Below are positions 16,463-25,021 of a stretch of 36,555 nucleotides of DNA, one piece after another. The notes under the pieces were generated by a model that searched no databases, was not told where the DNA came from, and saw only the letters and a list, made by a program, of their open reading frames with translations. Position numbers and translations under genes: made by a program. Origin of the DNA: Wohlfahrtiimonas larvae. Its GTDB lineage: Bacteria > Pseudomonadota > Gammaproteobacteria > Cardiobacteriales > Wohlfahrtiimonadaceae. Every line of letters begins with the position of its first letter. The first letter of the stretch is position 1. The DNA lies in assembly GCF_002006755.1 (NCBI RefSeq), contig NZ_MVDO01000175.1:1-36555 (forward strand), read 5' to 3'.

Positions 16463-17041
16463 ATGGCTGTTGATCGTAAATTTTTAACCACACATATGCT
16501 CGTATTAATCTCAACTTGTATCGCCATCAACATGGTACTTGGGCAAGTGGCTTCCATAATTAAGCTCCCAATCTTTTTAGATTCCATCGGCACATTCATC
16601 GCAGCATTATTAGGTGGACCTTGGATTGCAGCATTGACAGGGTTATTGACTAACTTAATTTGGGGCTTAATCTCTTCACCTGTTGCCGCTGCATTTGCAC
16701 CCGTTGCGATTGTGATTGGTTTGTCCGCTGGCTTCTTAGCTCGCACGGGCATGTTCAACACTTGGTATAAAGTTGTGATCAGCGGTGTCATCATCACAAT
16801 TTGCTTAACATTGGTGGCAACGCCAATTCGCACATATTTATTTGCGGGCGTAACAGGCAGTGGCGCAGATTTCATCGTGGCTTATATTCATGCAACAGGT
16901 GAAAAATTATGGCAATCCGTGGCTTCAACCATCATCTTGGCAAACTTAGCTGATAAAATCATCACTGGTTTAATCGCATGGCAATTAGTGAAGCATTTAC
17001 CAAAACGTACGAAACAACAATTCCCACAACATATTCAATAA
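16463..17041 (+). CDS. ECF transporter S (substrate-binding) component
   Basis: 192 residues, an integral membrane protein with about six hydrophobic segments. The helix LGQVASIIKLPIFLDSIGT and the glycine-rich GGPWIAALTGLLTNLIWG are typical of the S component of energy-coupling-factor importers for vitamins or related micronutrients. AAAGGA at 16451-16456 precedes ATG 16463. Its stop overlaps the next start by one base (TAATG), implying translational coupling. S components define the substrate; I cannot place this one in a named vitamin subfamily from sequence alone. It is a dedicated (group I type) system, since T and both A subunits follow directly. Confidence 0.85.
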   Translation: MAVDRKFLTTHMLVLISTCIAINMVLGQVASIIKLPIFLDSIGTFIAALLGGPWIAALTGLLTNLIWGLISSPVAAAFAPVAIVIGLSAGFLARTGMFNTWYKVVISGVIITICLTLVATPIRTYLFAGVTGSGADFIVAYIHATGEKLWQSVASTIILANLADKIITGLIAWQLVKHLPKRTKQQFPQHIQ

Positions 17042-17754
17042 TGAAGAAATTACACCCTTTCACAGCGCTAACAATATGGGCAATAATTGCAGTACAAGCC
17101 CTATTGTTACTGCTTAGTATCTCCTTGATGGCTTTAGCAATCAGCACTTTATTATGTTTAATTACGTGGAAAGCTTCGCGCCATCGTTTGCGCTATGTTC
17201 TCTATTTAATGATCCCCATGGCTTTGGGAATTTATTTAGTGCATGGCGGATTATTACATTCATGGTTGGGCGGTAAATCTTCTCCCACCGCTTTACAACA
17301 TGCGATGACAATCTGGTGGCGATTATTAGCCATTTTTACAGCCGCACAAATTTGGATGCAATATGTACCAACTATCACGATGATCCAATCGCTCTTCGCA
17401 TCTCGTTTACCCATTGGCTTATCCTATTTGTTGGCAAGTCCATTGCTATTAATGCAGCAATTATCCCACCAAATCAAACACATTCAAGAAGCACAATTAG
17501 CACGTGGCGTTCGTTTGGATGGCAATCTGTTTCAACGGGCAAAAGCAATGCTAGCCATTATTTTTCCATTGATTAATAGCACATTTGCGAATCTTTCCAT
17601 CAAAATTGCAGCACTAGAATCCAAAGGATTTCGTTACCAAGCCAAGCGCACAAACTTATGGGCACCAAAAGATACAAGCGCACAAAAGTATTTCCGCTAT
17701 GGTGCAATTTTGCTATTAATCATCGAAGTGATTGGAGTTTTATTATGGCGTTAA
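17041..17754 (+). CDS. ecfT: ECF transporter T (transmembrane coupling) component
   Basis: 237 residues, inner membrane. Four to five hydrophobic helices surround a cytoplasmic helical region that couples ATPase movement to the S component. The first coupling motif LARGV is intact; the second, normally A/S-R-G, reads ESKGF. The start overlaps the S-component stop by one base and the end overlaps the first ATPase gene by 10 bases, so the four transporter genes form one translation-coupled unit. Confidence 0.85.
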   Translation: MKKLHPFTALTIWAIIAVQALLLLLSISLMALAISTLLCLITWKASRHRLRYVLYLMIPMALGIYLVHGGLLHSWLGGKSSPTALQHAMTIWWRLLAIFTAAQIWMQYVPTITMIQSLFASRLPIGLSYLLASPLLLMQQLSHQIKHIQEAQLARGVRLDGNLFQRAKAMLAIIFPLINSTFANLSIKIAALESKGFRYQAKRTNLWAPKDTSAQKYFRYGAILLLIIEVIGVLLWR

Positions 17755-18407
17755 TCATTCGTGATCTACAATTTACACCGATTGATCACCCTACATTTGC
17801 AATTGAGAATATCACATTGCATGATAATGAATGGCTTTGCATTGAAGGTGGCAATGGTAGCGGAAAAAGTACAATTGCATCTATTATTGCTGGCTGGGTA
17901 CCAACATTATTGCCAGGTGAAATCCAAGGCAATATCATATTAAATAAAGAAGATATTTTAGGACGATCCGTCATCGAGTTATCATCCAACATTCAATATG
18001 TACAGCAAGCACCGCAATGGCAATTATCAGGCTGTACATTCACAGTGGAAGAAGAATTAACCTTCGGTCCTGAAAATTTAGCAATGGATAGCACTGTGAT
18101 TCTTGAGCAGTTAGAAAAAATATTAATATTGATGGATTTGGCTCATTTACGCAAACGTGACCCTAGTACTTTATCAGGTGGAGAAATGCAGCGCTTGATG
18201 ATTAGCTCGGCGCTTATGATGCAACCTGAACTGTTAATTTTAGATGAATCCTTTAGCCGAATGACATTGGCTTATCAAATGAAAATCCTTGAGCAATTAA
18301 AATCGTTGGACTCAGGAAAATCTATGAATGTCATTATTTTAGAAAAGCGACAAAGTGAATTTATGCCATTTTGCGAACATCTTTTAATACTGCCAAAGCG
18401 AGGATAA
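17745..18407 (+). CDS. ECF transporter ATPase, first subunit (LSGGE, no switch His)
   Basis: 220 residues, cytoplasmic ABC ATPase. Walker A GGNGSGKST is at 35-43, the Q-loop lies in QYVQQAPQWQLSG, a canonical signature LSGGE is at 143-147, and Walker B LLILDE is at 163-168. The D-loop reads SRMT without its Asp. The switch histidine is replaced by Lys201 (VIILEKR instead of VTH). The protein lacks the C-terminal extension of Firmicute EcfA proteins. Start ATG 17745 has GGAG about 7 bases upstream and lies inside ecfT. It should pair with the next gene product as a heterodimer. Confidence 0.88.
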   Translation: MALIIRDLQFTPIDHPTFAIENITLHDNEWLCIEGGNGSGKSTIASIIAGWVPTLLPGEIQGNIILNKEDILGRSVIELSSNIQYVQQAPQWQLSGCTFTVEEELTFGPENLAMDSTVILEQLEKILILMDLAHLRKRDPSTLSGGEMQRLMISSALMMQPELLILDESFSRMTLAYQMKILEQLKSLDSGKSMNVIILEKRQSEFMPFCEHLLILPKRG

Positions 18408-18410
18408 TTT

Positions 18411-19064
18411 ATGTTGCAGTTAAACCATATTCATTTCGCTTGGCCCAATAGCGACACAGAATGTTTACAGGATATTCATTTGAATATCGCTAAAGGTGAA
18501 GCCATTGCTTTGGTTGGTGATAATGGCGCAGGTAAATCTACATTATTGAAATTAATCTGCGGATTACTGAAACCAACACAAGGCTCAATCACAATCCATG
18601 ATCAAGATATTGCCAAGCTTAATGCAGGTGAACGTGCAAAATTAGTGGGGTTATTGTTCCAAGAGCCTGAGCGACAATTCTTCCACAACAGTGTGAAAGC
18701 TGAAATTGCTTATGGATTAAAAATCCAGAAATATGCTACCTCAGAAATTGATGCAAAAGTTTCAGCAATTATGGATGAGTTTAATCTCACGCATCGCCAA
18801 GATGACCATCCTTTAGATTTAAATGCAGCTGAAAAGCGCATGGTAACTTTAGCATCCTTAGCTATATTAAATTTACCCGTCTTATTGCTCGATGAACCGA
18901 GCCGAGATTTAGATGATGATTGGTTATTAATCTTAGAACAATGGCTCAAAAAATCACAAATAAATGGTACAACTATCATTGCCATTAGCCATGATCCAAA
19001 GTTTATCAAAAGAAATACTCAAAAAATTATTCATTTATCTCAAGGCAGAATAATTACGGTTTGA
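18411..19064 (+). CDS. ECF transporter ATPase, second subunit (degenerate signature)
   Basis: 217 residues. Walker A GDNGAGKST is at 36-44, FQEPERQFF carries the Q-loop and typical EcfA residues, Walker B VLLLDE is at 157-162, the D-loop RDLD is intact and the switch His194 is in ISHD. The signature expected as LSGGQKR reads LNAAEKR (137-143). With the partner's intact LSGGE and missing His, one composite ATP site of the heterodimer is complete and the other is doubly damaged. The ATG is 3 bases after the previous stop. Last gene of the ECF operon; no clear hairpin terminator follows. Confidence 0.88.
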   Translation: MLQLNHIHFAWPNSDTECLQDIHLNIAKGEAIALVGDNGAGKSTLLKLICGLLKPTQGSITIHDQDIAKLNAGERAKLVGLLFQEPERQFFHNSVKAEIAYGLKIQKYATSEIDAKVSAIMDEFNLTHRQDDHPLDLNAAEKRMVTLASLAILNLPVLLLDEPSRDLDDDWLLILEQWLKKSQINGTTIIAISHDPKFIKRNTQKIIHLSQGRIITV

Positions 19065-19098
19065 TTTTAATCTCTTCTACATAAGTATTTTTTTACTC

Positions 19099-19138
19099 TA
19101 TAATCGTTATATTAGTTTCTCTATAACACCTAGGTGTT
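19099..19138 (+). promoter_or_regulatory. Promoter and perfect 14-bp palindrome (candidate operator)
   Basis: TATAAT at 19099-19104 with a weak -35 (TTCTAC, 19075-19080, 18-base spacer). About 20 bases after the -10 lies the perfect palindrome AACACCTAGGTGTT (19125-19138), just downstream of the expected transcription start. That is a natural place for a repressor dimer. The regulator is unknown. Confidence 0.5.
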
Positions 19139-19178
19139 CAATTTAATGATAATAGCAATATAAATAGGAGATTCAAGA

Positions 19179-19997
19179 ATGAGCGGAACGGGTGAAATTT
19201 TATACGATGATGGTTTTCATAAAGTCATCATGTTTTGTGATCTCGTAGAAGAAGATGATCACATCGAAGCAGTACAATCCAATCAATTCTTAATTGTCCA
19301 TGGCGATTCAGGTATTTTGCTTGATCCGGGCGGCGCGATGACTTATAACAAGCTATATATGGCGATTAGTCACTATTTTTCACCTAAAAAACTTTCCGCT
19401 ATTTTTGCCTCCCACCAAGATCCTGACATTGTGGCATCATTATCTCGCTGGCTCAGTTTTTCTGATACAAAGCTTATTATTTCAGAACTATGGACGCGCT
19501 TTGTGCCACACTTCTGCCCTGAAGGAAAAACCACTGATCGAATCATTCCCTTACCCGATAAAGGTATTTGGATGACGATTGAAGGCGCGGAATATGGATT
19601 CATTCCCGCACACTATCTACACAGCGAAGGTAACTTCCAATTGTATGATCCCATCAGTAAAATTCTTTTCAGTGGCGATTTAGGTGTTTCCTTAGTGGAT
19701 CCCAAAAAAGTCGCAACGCCCATTGAAACCTTCAAGGATTATATTCCTTATATGGAAGGCTTCCATCAACGCTATATGATTTCCAATAAAGCTTGCCGAT
19801 TATGGGCGCATATGATCCGTGAATTAGATATTGATATGATTTTGCCACAACATGGTTCGCCCATGTTAGATCAACAAGTGATTCAAGATTTTATTCATTG
19901 GGTTGCTCAATTACGCTGCGGTGTAGATTTAGTGGATCAAGATACTTATCAAATCCCTAAATTACGCATGCCAATCGAGGATATGAAAGTAGTTTAA
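19179..19997 (+). CDS. Metallo-beta-lactamase-fold diiron (ODP-like) protein
   Basis: 272 residues, cytoplasmic. LLDPGG near the start, HQDPD (about residues 74-78), PAHYLHSEGN, LFSGDLG and LPQHGSP supply the metal ligands of a flavodiiron-like metallo-beta-lactamase domain. HQDPD replaces the usual HxExDH, as in the oxygen-binding diiron proteins (ODP), which bind O2 rather than hydrolyse a substrate. There is no flavodoxin domain, so it is not a complete oxygen reductase. AGGAG lies 8 bases before the ATG. Role by inference: oxygen or redox sensing or detoxification. Its stop overlaps the stop of convergent pabA. Confidence 0.78.
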   Translation: MSGTGEILYDDGFHKVIMFCDLVEEDDHIEAVQSNQFLIVHGDSGILLDPGGAMTYNKLYMAISHYFSPKKLSAIFASHQDPDIVASLSRWLSFSDTKLIISELWTRFVPHFCPEGKTTDRIIPLPDKGIWMTIEGAEYGFIPAHYLHSEGNFQLYDPISKILFSGDLGVSLVDPKKVATPIETFKDYIPYMEGFHQRYMISNKACRLWAHMIRELDIDMILPQHGSPMLDQQVIQDFIHWVAQLRCGVDLVDQDTYQIPKLRMPIEDMKVV

Positions 19998-20569
19998 CGA
20001 TTCAAAAAATTTGCAAACATCAAGTGCCCATATTCCGTCAAGATTGATTCTGGATGGAATTGCACGCTTTCTATCGGCAAAGTTTTATGACGAATGCCCA
20101 TAATTTCTCGTGTGCCATCTTCATTTTCACACCATGCAGACACAACAAATTCATCTGGTAATGTTGCAGGATCAATGATCAAAGAGTGATAACGCGCCAC
20201 TTTAATGGGATTGGGCACACCTAGAAATACACCTTCACCATCATGATGAATGATAGAAACTTTGCCATGCATGACTTTTTTCGCATGAATGATCTTTGTA
20301 CCATAAACTTGCCCAATGCATTCATGCCCTAAGCAAATGCCTAAAATTGGTAATTGCCCTGCATATTCACGAATAATGTCTAACGTAATGCCTGAATCAT
20401 CAGGCGTTCCTGGCCCAGGTGATAAAATTACAGATTTCACAGGCAACTCTGCAAATTCATCCAACGTGATTTGATCATTTTTATAGAGCGTTAATGGATG
20501 CCCCAATTGATGGCAATACGATACAATGTTGTATGTAAAAGAATCATAATTATCGATTAAACAGATCAT
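19994..20569 (-). CDS. pabA: Aminodeoxychorismate/anthranilate synthase glutaminase
   Basis: 191 residues, class I glutamine amidotransferase. It supplies ammonia to the chorismate-using partner for p-aminobenzoate, hence folate. The nucleophile Cys lies in GICLGH and the His/Glu pair in VQFHPES. The residue after GH, usually Gln, is Glu here. The start overlaps the pabB-pabC fusion stop by 4 bases (ATGA), so the pair is translationally coupled and the PabA role is favoured over TrpG. It is the last gene of the long minus-strand run; its stop shares a TTAA with the convergent diiron gene. Confidence 0.93.
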   Translation of the reverse strand: MICLIDNYDSFTYNIVSYCHQLGHPLTLYKNDQITLDEFAELPVKSVILSPGPGTPDDSGITLDIIREYAGQLPILGICLGHECIGQVYGTKIIHAKKVMHGKVSIIHHDGEGVFLGVPNPIKVARYHSLIIDPATLPDEFVVSAWCENEDGTREIMGIRHKTLPIESVQFHPESILTEYGHLMFANFLNR

Positions 20570-22383
20570 AGCCCTGCCTTTTCTAATAACTTCACTTCCA
20601 CCAAACCACGCACTGAGTTACTCACAAAAATGCGATCAGCTTTTTGAATATCATCTAAAGTTAATGCTTTGATCGTGCATTGATCTTTCAATTCTGCGAT
20701 CAGTTCCGCTCTTTTCATACCGCCCAATAAACCTGATTCTATTGGTGGTGTAAAACATTGCCCTGCTTTCTCAATAAAAATATTGTGGCGCGAGCATTCT
20801 GTAATTTCATCATATGTATTCATAAACAGCACATCATAACAATTGTGTGCTGCTGCTTTTTGGAACTCAGTTTCATATAAACTTCGTTCTGTGGTTTTGT
20901 ATTTCAGTAAAATATTATTGGCATCAACTTTGTGATCACTCAGCATAATATATTTCACATCATCATTTGGTGCTTCTATAACAGAGTGAGTAATGTCTAA
21001 CTGCCCATCACGATGTAATAACACGCGAATTTTAGAATCTTGATGAAGATGCAATTCAACAAAATTATTTAATTTTTGTGTGAGCTCTGCAATATCCAAT
21101 TGAAAGCTCAGCGCTTGTGCTGATTCTGTTAAGCGCGCAATATGCTGATCCAATCTCAATATTTTCTGTGCTTTTGCATCCCACAGCATGGATTCAATTA
21201 ACTGATAATTCTGTACTGATGTTAAAAATTTCGCTTTTAATAGACATTCATTGTATTCATCTTCACACACTGAGCCATGAATAATGCCACCGCCCACACC
21301 CAATTCCGCACTACCATCTTTTTGTAAAATCGCAGTACGAATGGGCACATTAAAACACATATCATTTTCTGGCGTAATGTAACCAATCGCCCCCGTATAA
21401 ATACCACGAGGTGCTTTTTCAATTTGCTCGATGATTTTCATGGTGCTGATTTTCGGTGCGCCTGTGATCGAACCACACGGAAATAAATTCGTAAAAATTT
21501 CTTCTACAGAAATGTTTTCATCCACTTTACCTGTCACAGTAGAAATCATCTGATGAACGGTTTCATAGCTTTGAATTTCAAATAAATTTTTCACAGCAAC
21601 TGAACCGGGTTGTGTAATTCTGCTAATATCATTGCGGATTAAATCCACAATCATCACATTTTCAGACAGTGTTTTTTCATCATGACGCATAAAATCTACA
21701 ATGGATTTATCTTCTATGGGATCTTTTGCTCGTGGAAATGTGCCTTTCATCGGTTTGGATTCGATATATTGCCCTGTTTTCCTAAAAAACAATTCAGGCG
21801 AAATGGATAATACAGAATGCTCTGGGAACTTTAAAAATGCACCAAACTCCACTTTTTGGCGCGCACGCAATGCTTGATACAACGATAAATCACTGCCCAC
21901 ACAATCAAAATGGAATTTTGTCGTGAAGTTAATTTGGTAAGTATTACCATCTTTAATGTTCTGCTGAATGGTTTCAAAACCCTTCGCATATTCAGTTTTA
22001 CTCAAACCAAATGAAAGATTATTTAAAGCAATTTCACCTGCATTAAGCTTAATAAAATAATCATTCAATTCAGCTTGCGGAATCTTTATCACATTTTTAA
22101 AAGCATAAAGATGCAATAAAATAGCATCCTCATTATTTTGGTGAGTGATTTTAAAATCATTCTTATCCACCAAATAATAACCTGCTTCATAGCTCACATA
22201 ACCGCTGATGTAATGCCCTAATTTTCTTAATTCATCAATCTTCTGAAAACACGCACGCAAATCTTCACCCTTGTGACAAATGATCTCTGCCACAGGTTTT
22301 TCAAATAAGAAAGCATCATTATCCACTGATTTGGTATTTTCTAAGAGAATGAAGAAATCTTTCTGATCTAAATTGAATGACAT
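20566..22383 (-). CDS. pabB: Aminodeoxychorismate synthase I-lyase fusion (PabB-PabC)
   Basis: 605 residues from ATG 22383, one base after the upstream stop; an alternative ATG at 22422 would overlap the preceding gene by 38 bases and add a tail outside the family pattern. Residues 1 to about 360 are a chorismate-binding PabB domain (GYVSYEAGYYL, SPELFF, the PabB-type lysine in PMKGTFPR, then MIVDLIRNDI and GSITGAPK). The C-terminal 245 residues are a class IV aminotransferase-fold PabC domain: YKTTERSLYE with the probable PLP lysine, ECSRHNIF and SGLLGGMKR. Together they convert chorismate plus ammonia to p-aminobenzoate. Known fusion type. Confidence 0.92.
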   Translation of the reverse strand: MSFNLDQKDFFILLENTKSVDNDAFLFEKPVAEIICHKGEDLRACFQKIDELRKLGHYISGYVSYEAGYYLVDKNDFKITHQNNEDAILLHLYAFKNVIKIPQAELNDYFIKLNAGEIALNNLSFGLSKTEYAKGFETIQQNIKDGNTYQINFTTKFHFDCVGSDLSLYQALRARQKVEFGAFLKFPEHSVLSISPELFFRKTGQYIESKPMKGTFPRAKDPIEDKSIVDFMRHDEKTLSENVMIVDLIRNDISRITQPGSVAVKNLFEIQSYETVHQMISTVTGKVDENISVEEIFTNLFPCGSITGAPKISTMKIIEQIEKAPRGIYTGAIGYITPENDMCFNVPIRTAILQKDGSAELGVGGGIIHGSVCEDEYNECLLKAKFLTSVQNYQLIESMLWDAKAQKILRLDQHIARLTESAQALSFQLDIAELTQKLNNFVELHLHQDSKIRVLLHRDGQLDITHSVIEAPNDDVKYIMLSDHKVDANNILLKYKTTERSLYETEFQKAAAHNCYDVLFMNTYDEITECSRHNIFIEKAGQCFTPPIESGLLGGMKRAELIAELKDQCTIKALTLDDIQKADRIFVSNSVRGLVEVKLLEKAGL

Positions 22384-22384
22384 A

Positions 22385-22867
22385 TTAGAATGTTTCTGTG
22401 ATATCGAAGCCTGTGATTTCATAAATCATTTCATATAATAATTCTTGGCCAACATCTTCGTAAGGTTCATCGATGAACGGATAATTCAAAACATGTTCAG
22501 CAGGCAAATATTCACCCATGTTGCCTTCGATTTCTAGATCCACTTCCATCCAATGGCGTGTTAATTGCCCATTTTTATATTGTTCAAACCATAAGCCGTT
22601 TACGGAATCATTCACAGCAAACATATATAATTCATGATTTTTAGAGAGTTTTTTCAATTTTTGTGTAAAATTATCATCAAAACAGTTCTCTATATTCATA
22701 CAGACAAAGCTCCATGTTTCATATGAAACACTCACAAGCTTGTGCTTTTCAACTAAAGGATAGATATCATGATCTTGCTCGATCACTGTTACCTTCTGAG
22801 CATTTAATGAAGAAAACTGCTCTGCCAGCTCAGGAAAATTTGGGGCAAAGAGAATAACAATATCCAT
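22385..22867 (-). CDS. Unknown acidic protein between rmuC and pabB
   Basis: 160 residues, acidic, no signal peptide or membrane helix, no domain I recognise. Start ATG 22867 (MDIVILFAPNF) has AAGGA 6 bases upstream, better than the TTG two codons earlier. The middle (HELYMFAVNDSVNGLWFEQYKNG, in two pieces) and the acidic C-terminus loosely recall small immunity-type or SMI1-like proteins, but this is impression only. It ends one base before pabB starts, so it is expressed with the folate genes. A 74-base gap separates it from rmuC. Confidence 0.7.
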   Translation of the reverse strand: MDIVILFAPNFPELAEQFSSLNAQKVTVIEQDHDIYPLVEKHKLVSVSYETWSFVCMNIENCFDDNFTQKLKKLSKNHELYMFAVNDSVNGLWFEQYKNGQLTRHWMEVDLEIEGNMGEYLPAEHVLNYPFIDEPYEDVGQELLYEMIYEITGFDITETF

Positions 22868-22941
22868 GAACAATCCTTACAAGAAATAATATGTAGCAAT
22901 CTGTGTATTGTAGGCTAAGAATGATGAAACTGCTATTTCAA

Positions 22942-24444
22942 TCATGCTTCTTTGATATTAATTAAACGCTCAACTTGATGATCAGGATAAATAGCTTCCA
23001 CTTTTGGCATAGCTTTGTGGGCTTTAGCGGATAATTGATTAAATCTTTCTACTTTACCGTACAAGCCTTGTTGTCCAACCAATGCTGTGACGGTACCATT
23101 ATAATGCATGCTCACTGTATTTAATGACCCACCCAATTTTTGCAATCGCTCTGCAATAGTGCACACTTGGTTATAAATTTCTCCTGCGCGCTCGCTAATT
23201 TCTCTCGCTTCTGCTGTGCTGTGCTCGATCATCCATAAATTCGAAATGGTTCTTAAAATTGGCATGAGTGTTGTATGAGAAACCAAAATCACATTTTTTT
23301 GATAACCATAATCATAAACTTCAGGCTGATACTTCAAAACTTCTATATAAGCGGATTCAATCGGCATGAACATCAAGACAAAATTTGGGCTATGAACACC
23401 TGATAAACTACTGTAGTCCTTTCTCGACAAATCATCGATGTGACGTTTCACTGCATTCACGTGTTCTTTCATAGCTCGCTCAAAGTCTAAATCATCTTCA
23501 GCAGACATTGCGCGCTCAAATGCATTCAAGGAAACTTTACTATCAATGATGATGTGTTTGCCATCAGGTAGATTAATCAAGAAATCTGTAATCTTCTGCT
23601 TACCTTCTTGATCACGAAAACTTGTTTGAATTTCAAAGTGAGCGTCTTTCGTCAAACCACTCAATTCTAATGTTTTACGCAACTGTGCCTCACCCCAAGC
23701 ACCACGTTTTTGTGAATCACCTTTTAAGGCTGAAGCTAAGTTATTGGCCTCTTCACTCATGGCTAAACCAATTTCCATCACTTTACGAATTTCTGCATTC
23801 AATGTGGAATGATCTTTACTAGATTCCATATGCACTTCATTGACACGTTTCTGGAAGCCTTCAATTTGCTCCTTGAAAGGTTGTAACAATGATTCTAATC
23901 CTGCTTGATTATGCTCTTTAAAGATTTTTCCTTTCTCTTCAAAAATCTTATTAGCTAAATTTTCAAATTCTTGGCTTAAAGCTACTTTATTTTCTTGTAA
24001 CTGCAAAATTTGTGAATCAAAAAATGCTTCGCGCTCTTCTACATAAGTCTGAATTTTTGTCGCTTCTAATTCCAATTGCTGATTTTTTTCAAAAAGATTT
24101 CTGATTTCACTATCTTTCATTAATAGAACTTGTTCATATTTCTGCAATCGATTTCTTAAATCTTCAATGTGCTCTTTCGCAGCTTGAATATTAGCAATTG
24201 CGCGTGCCAAATTTGTTTCATGCTTATGGGCTTCTCCTTCGCTCTGCTTCAATTCTTGTGTGAGATTCTGATTAGCACTTTGTAATTGATGATAAGCATT
24301 CTGCAAATAATCATGTTCTGCACGCAAGCGAGTTTGCTTCATTGAGCCAATGATTGCCATTAACCCAATCCCTAAAAGAAAAGCTCCCCCTATCACGATA
24401 AGGAGAGCATTATTCCATTCAATTTGTTTGAATAATTCGATCAT
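22942..24444 (-). CDS. rmuC: DNA recombination protein RmuC
   Basis: 500 residues, close to family length. An N-terminal membrane anchor (about residues 13-33: LLIVIGGAFLLGIGLMAIIG) is followed by a long coiled coil (about 38-220) and the PD-(D/E)XK-like RmuC domain (GDSQKRGAWGEAQL, ITDFLINLPDGK, IIDSKVSL). RmuC limits DNA inversions between short inverted repeats and is a putative nuclease. Its ATG follows the mog stop directly (TAA-ATG), indicating coupling. No strong Shine-Dalgarno is seen. Confidence 0.95.
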   Translation of the reverse strand: MIELFKQIEWNNALLIVIGGAFLLGIGLMAIIGSMKQTRLRAEHDYLQNAYHQLQSANQNLTQELKQSEGEAHKHETNLARAIANIQAAKEHIEDLRNRLQKYEQVLLMKDSEIRNLFEKNQQLELEATKIQTYVEEREAFFDSQILQLQENKVALSQEFENLANKIFEEKGKIFKEHNQAGLESLLQPFKEQIEGFQKRVNEVHMESSKDHSTLNAEIRKVMEIGLAMSEEANNLASALKGDSQKRGAWGEAQLRKTLELSGLTKDAHFEIQTSFRDQEGKQKITDFLINLPDGKHIIIDSKVSLNAFERAMSAEDDLDFERAMKEHVNAVKRHIDDLSRKDYSSLSGVHSPNFVLMFMPIESAYIEVLKYQPEVYDYGYQKNVILVSHTTLMPILRTISNLWMIEHSTAEAREISERAGEIYNQVCTIAERLQKLGGSLNTVSMHYNGTVTALVGQQGLYGKVERFNQLSAKAHKAMPKVEAIYPDHQVERLINIKEA

Positions 24445-25008
24445 TTATTTCTTTTTCGGACGAAAAGCCTTACAAATAAATTCATCAGTTTCAATAAAAG
24501 GTGCACCAATCAAGTCTAAGCAATAAGGAATGGCTGAGAAAATTCCATGCACAATCACTTCATTATTTTCACCACGAACCCCGCCCAATGTTTCTTCAAT
24601 CGCTTTTGGTCGACCTGGTAAATTCACAATCAAAGCTTGATTACGGATTACCGCTACTTGGCGCGATAAAATCGCTGTTGGTACATAGTACAAACTGATT
24701 TGACGCATTTGCTCACCAAATCCTGGCATCTCTTTTGTGCCTACTGCCAATGTTGCTTCTGGTGTTACATCACGAATTGCAGGCCCTGTACCACCTGTAG
24801 TTAAAACCAATGAACAGTTTTCATCATCCACTAATCGAATCAATGTTGCTTCGATTTCAGATTGTGTATCTGGAATGAGCACTTCCACAAACTCAACAGG
24901 TGTTGTGATTGTTTTTACAAGCCAAGCTTTCAAGGAAGGAATCCCTTCATCTTGATAAACGCCTTGGCTTGCGCGGTCACTCACAGATACTAAACCAATC
25001 TTAATCAT
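24445..25008 (-). CDS. mog: Molybdopterin adenylyltransferase Mog
   Basis: 187 residues. It adenylates molybdopterin before molybdate insertion, in the cytoplasm. The MoaB/Mog signature LTTGGTGPAIRDVTPEA is present, with the start GLVSVSDRASQGVYQDEG typical of Mog rather than MoeA. AAGGGA lies about 6 bases before the ATG. It begins 13 bases after the nuoN stop with no terminator, so it is read from the nuo operon. No other molybdenum cofactor gene is in the window. Confidence 0.95.
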   Translation of the reverse strand: MIKIGLVSVSDRASQGVYQDEGIPSLKAWLVKTITTPVEFVEVLIPDTQSEIEATLIRLVDDENCSLVLTTGGTGPAIRDVTPEATLAVGTKEMPGFGEQMRQISLYYVPTAILSRQVAVIRNQALIVNLPGRPKAIEETLGGVRGENNEVIVHGIFSAIPYCLDLIGAPFIETDEFICKAFRPKKK

Positions 25009-25021
25009 CTTTTTCCCTTTA

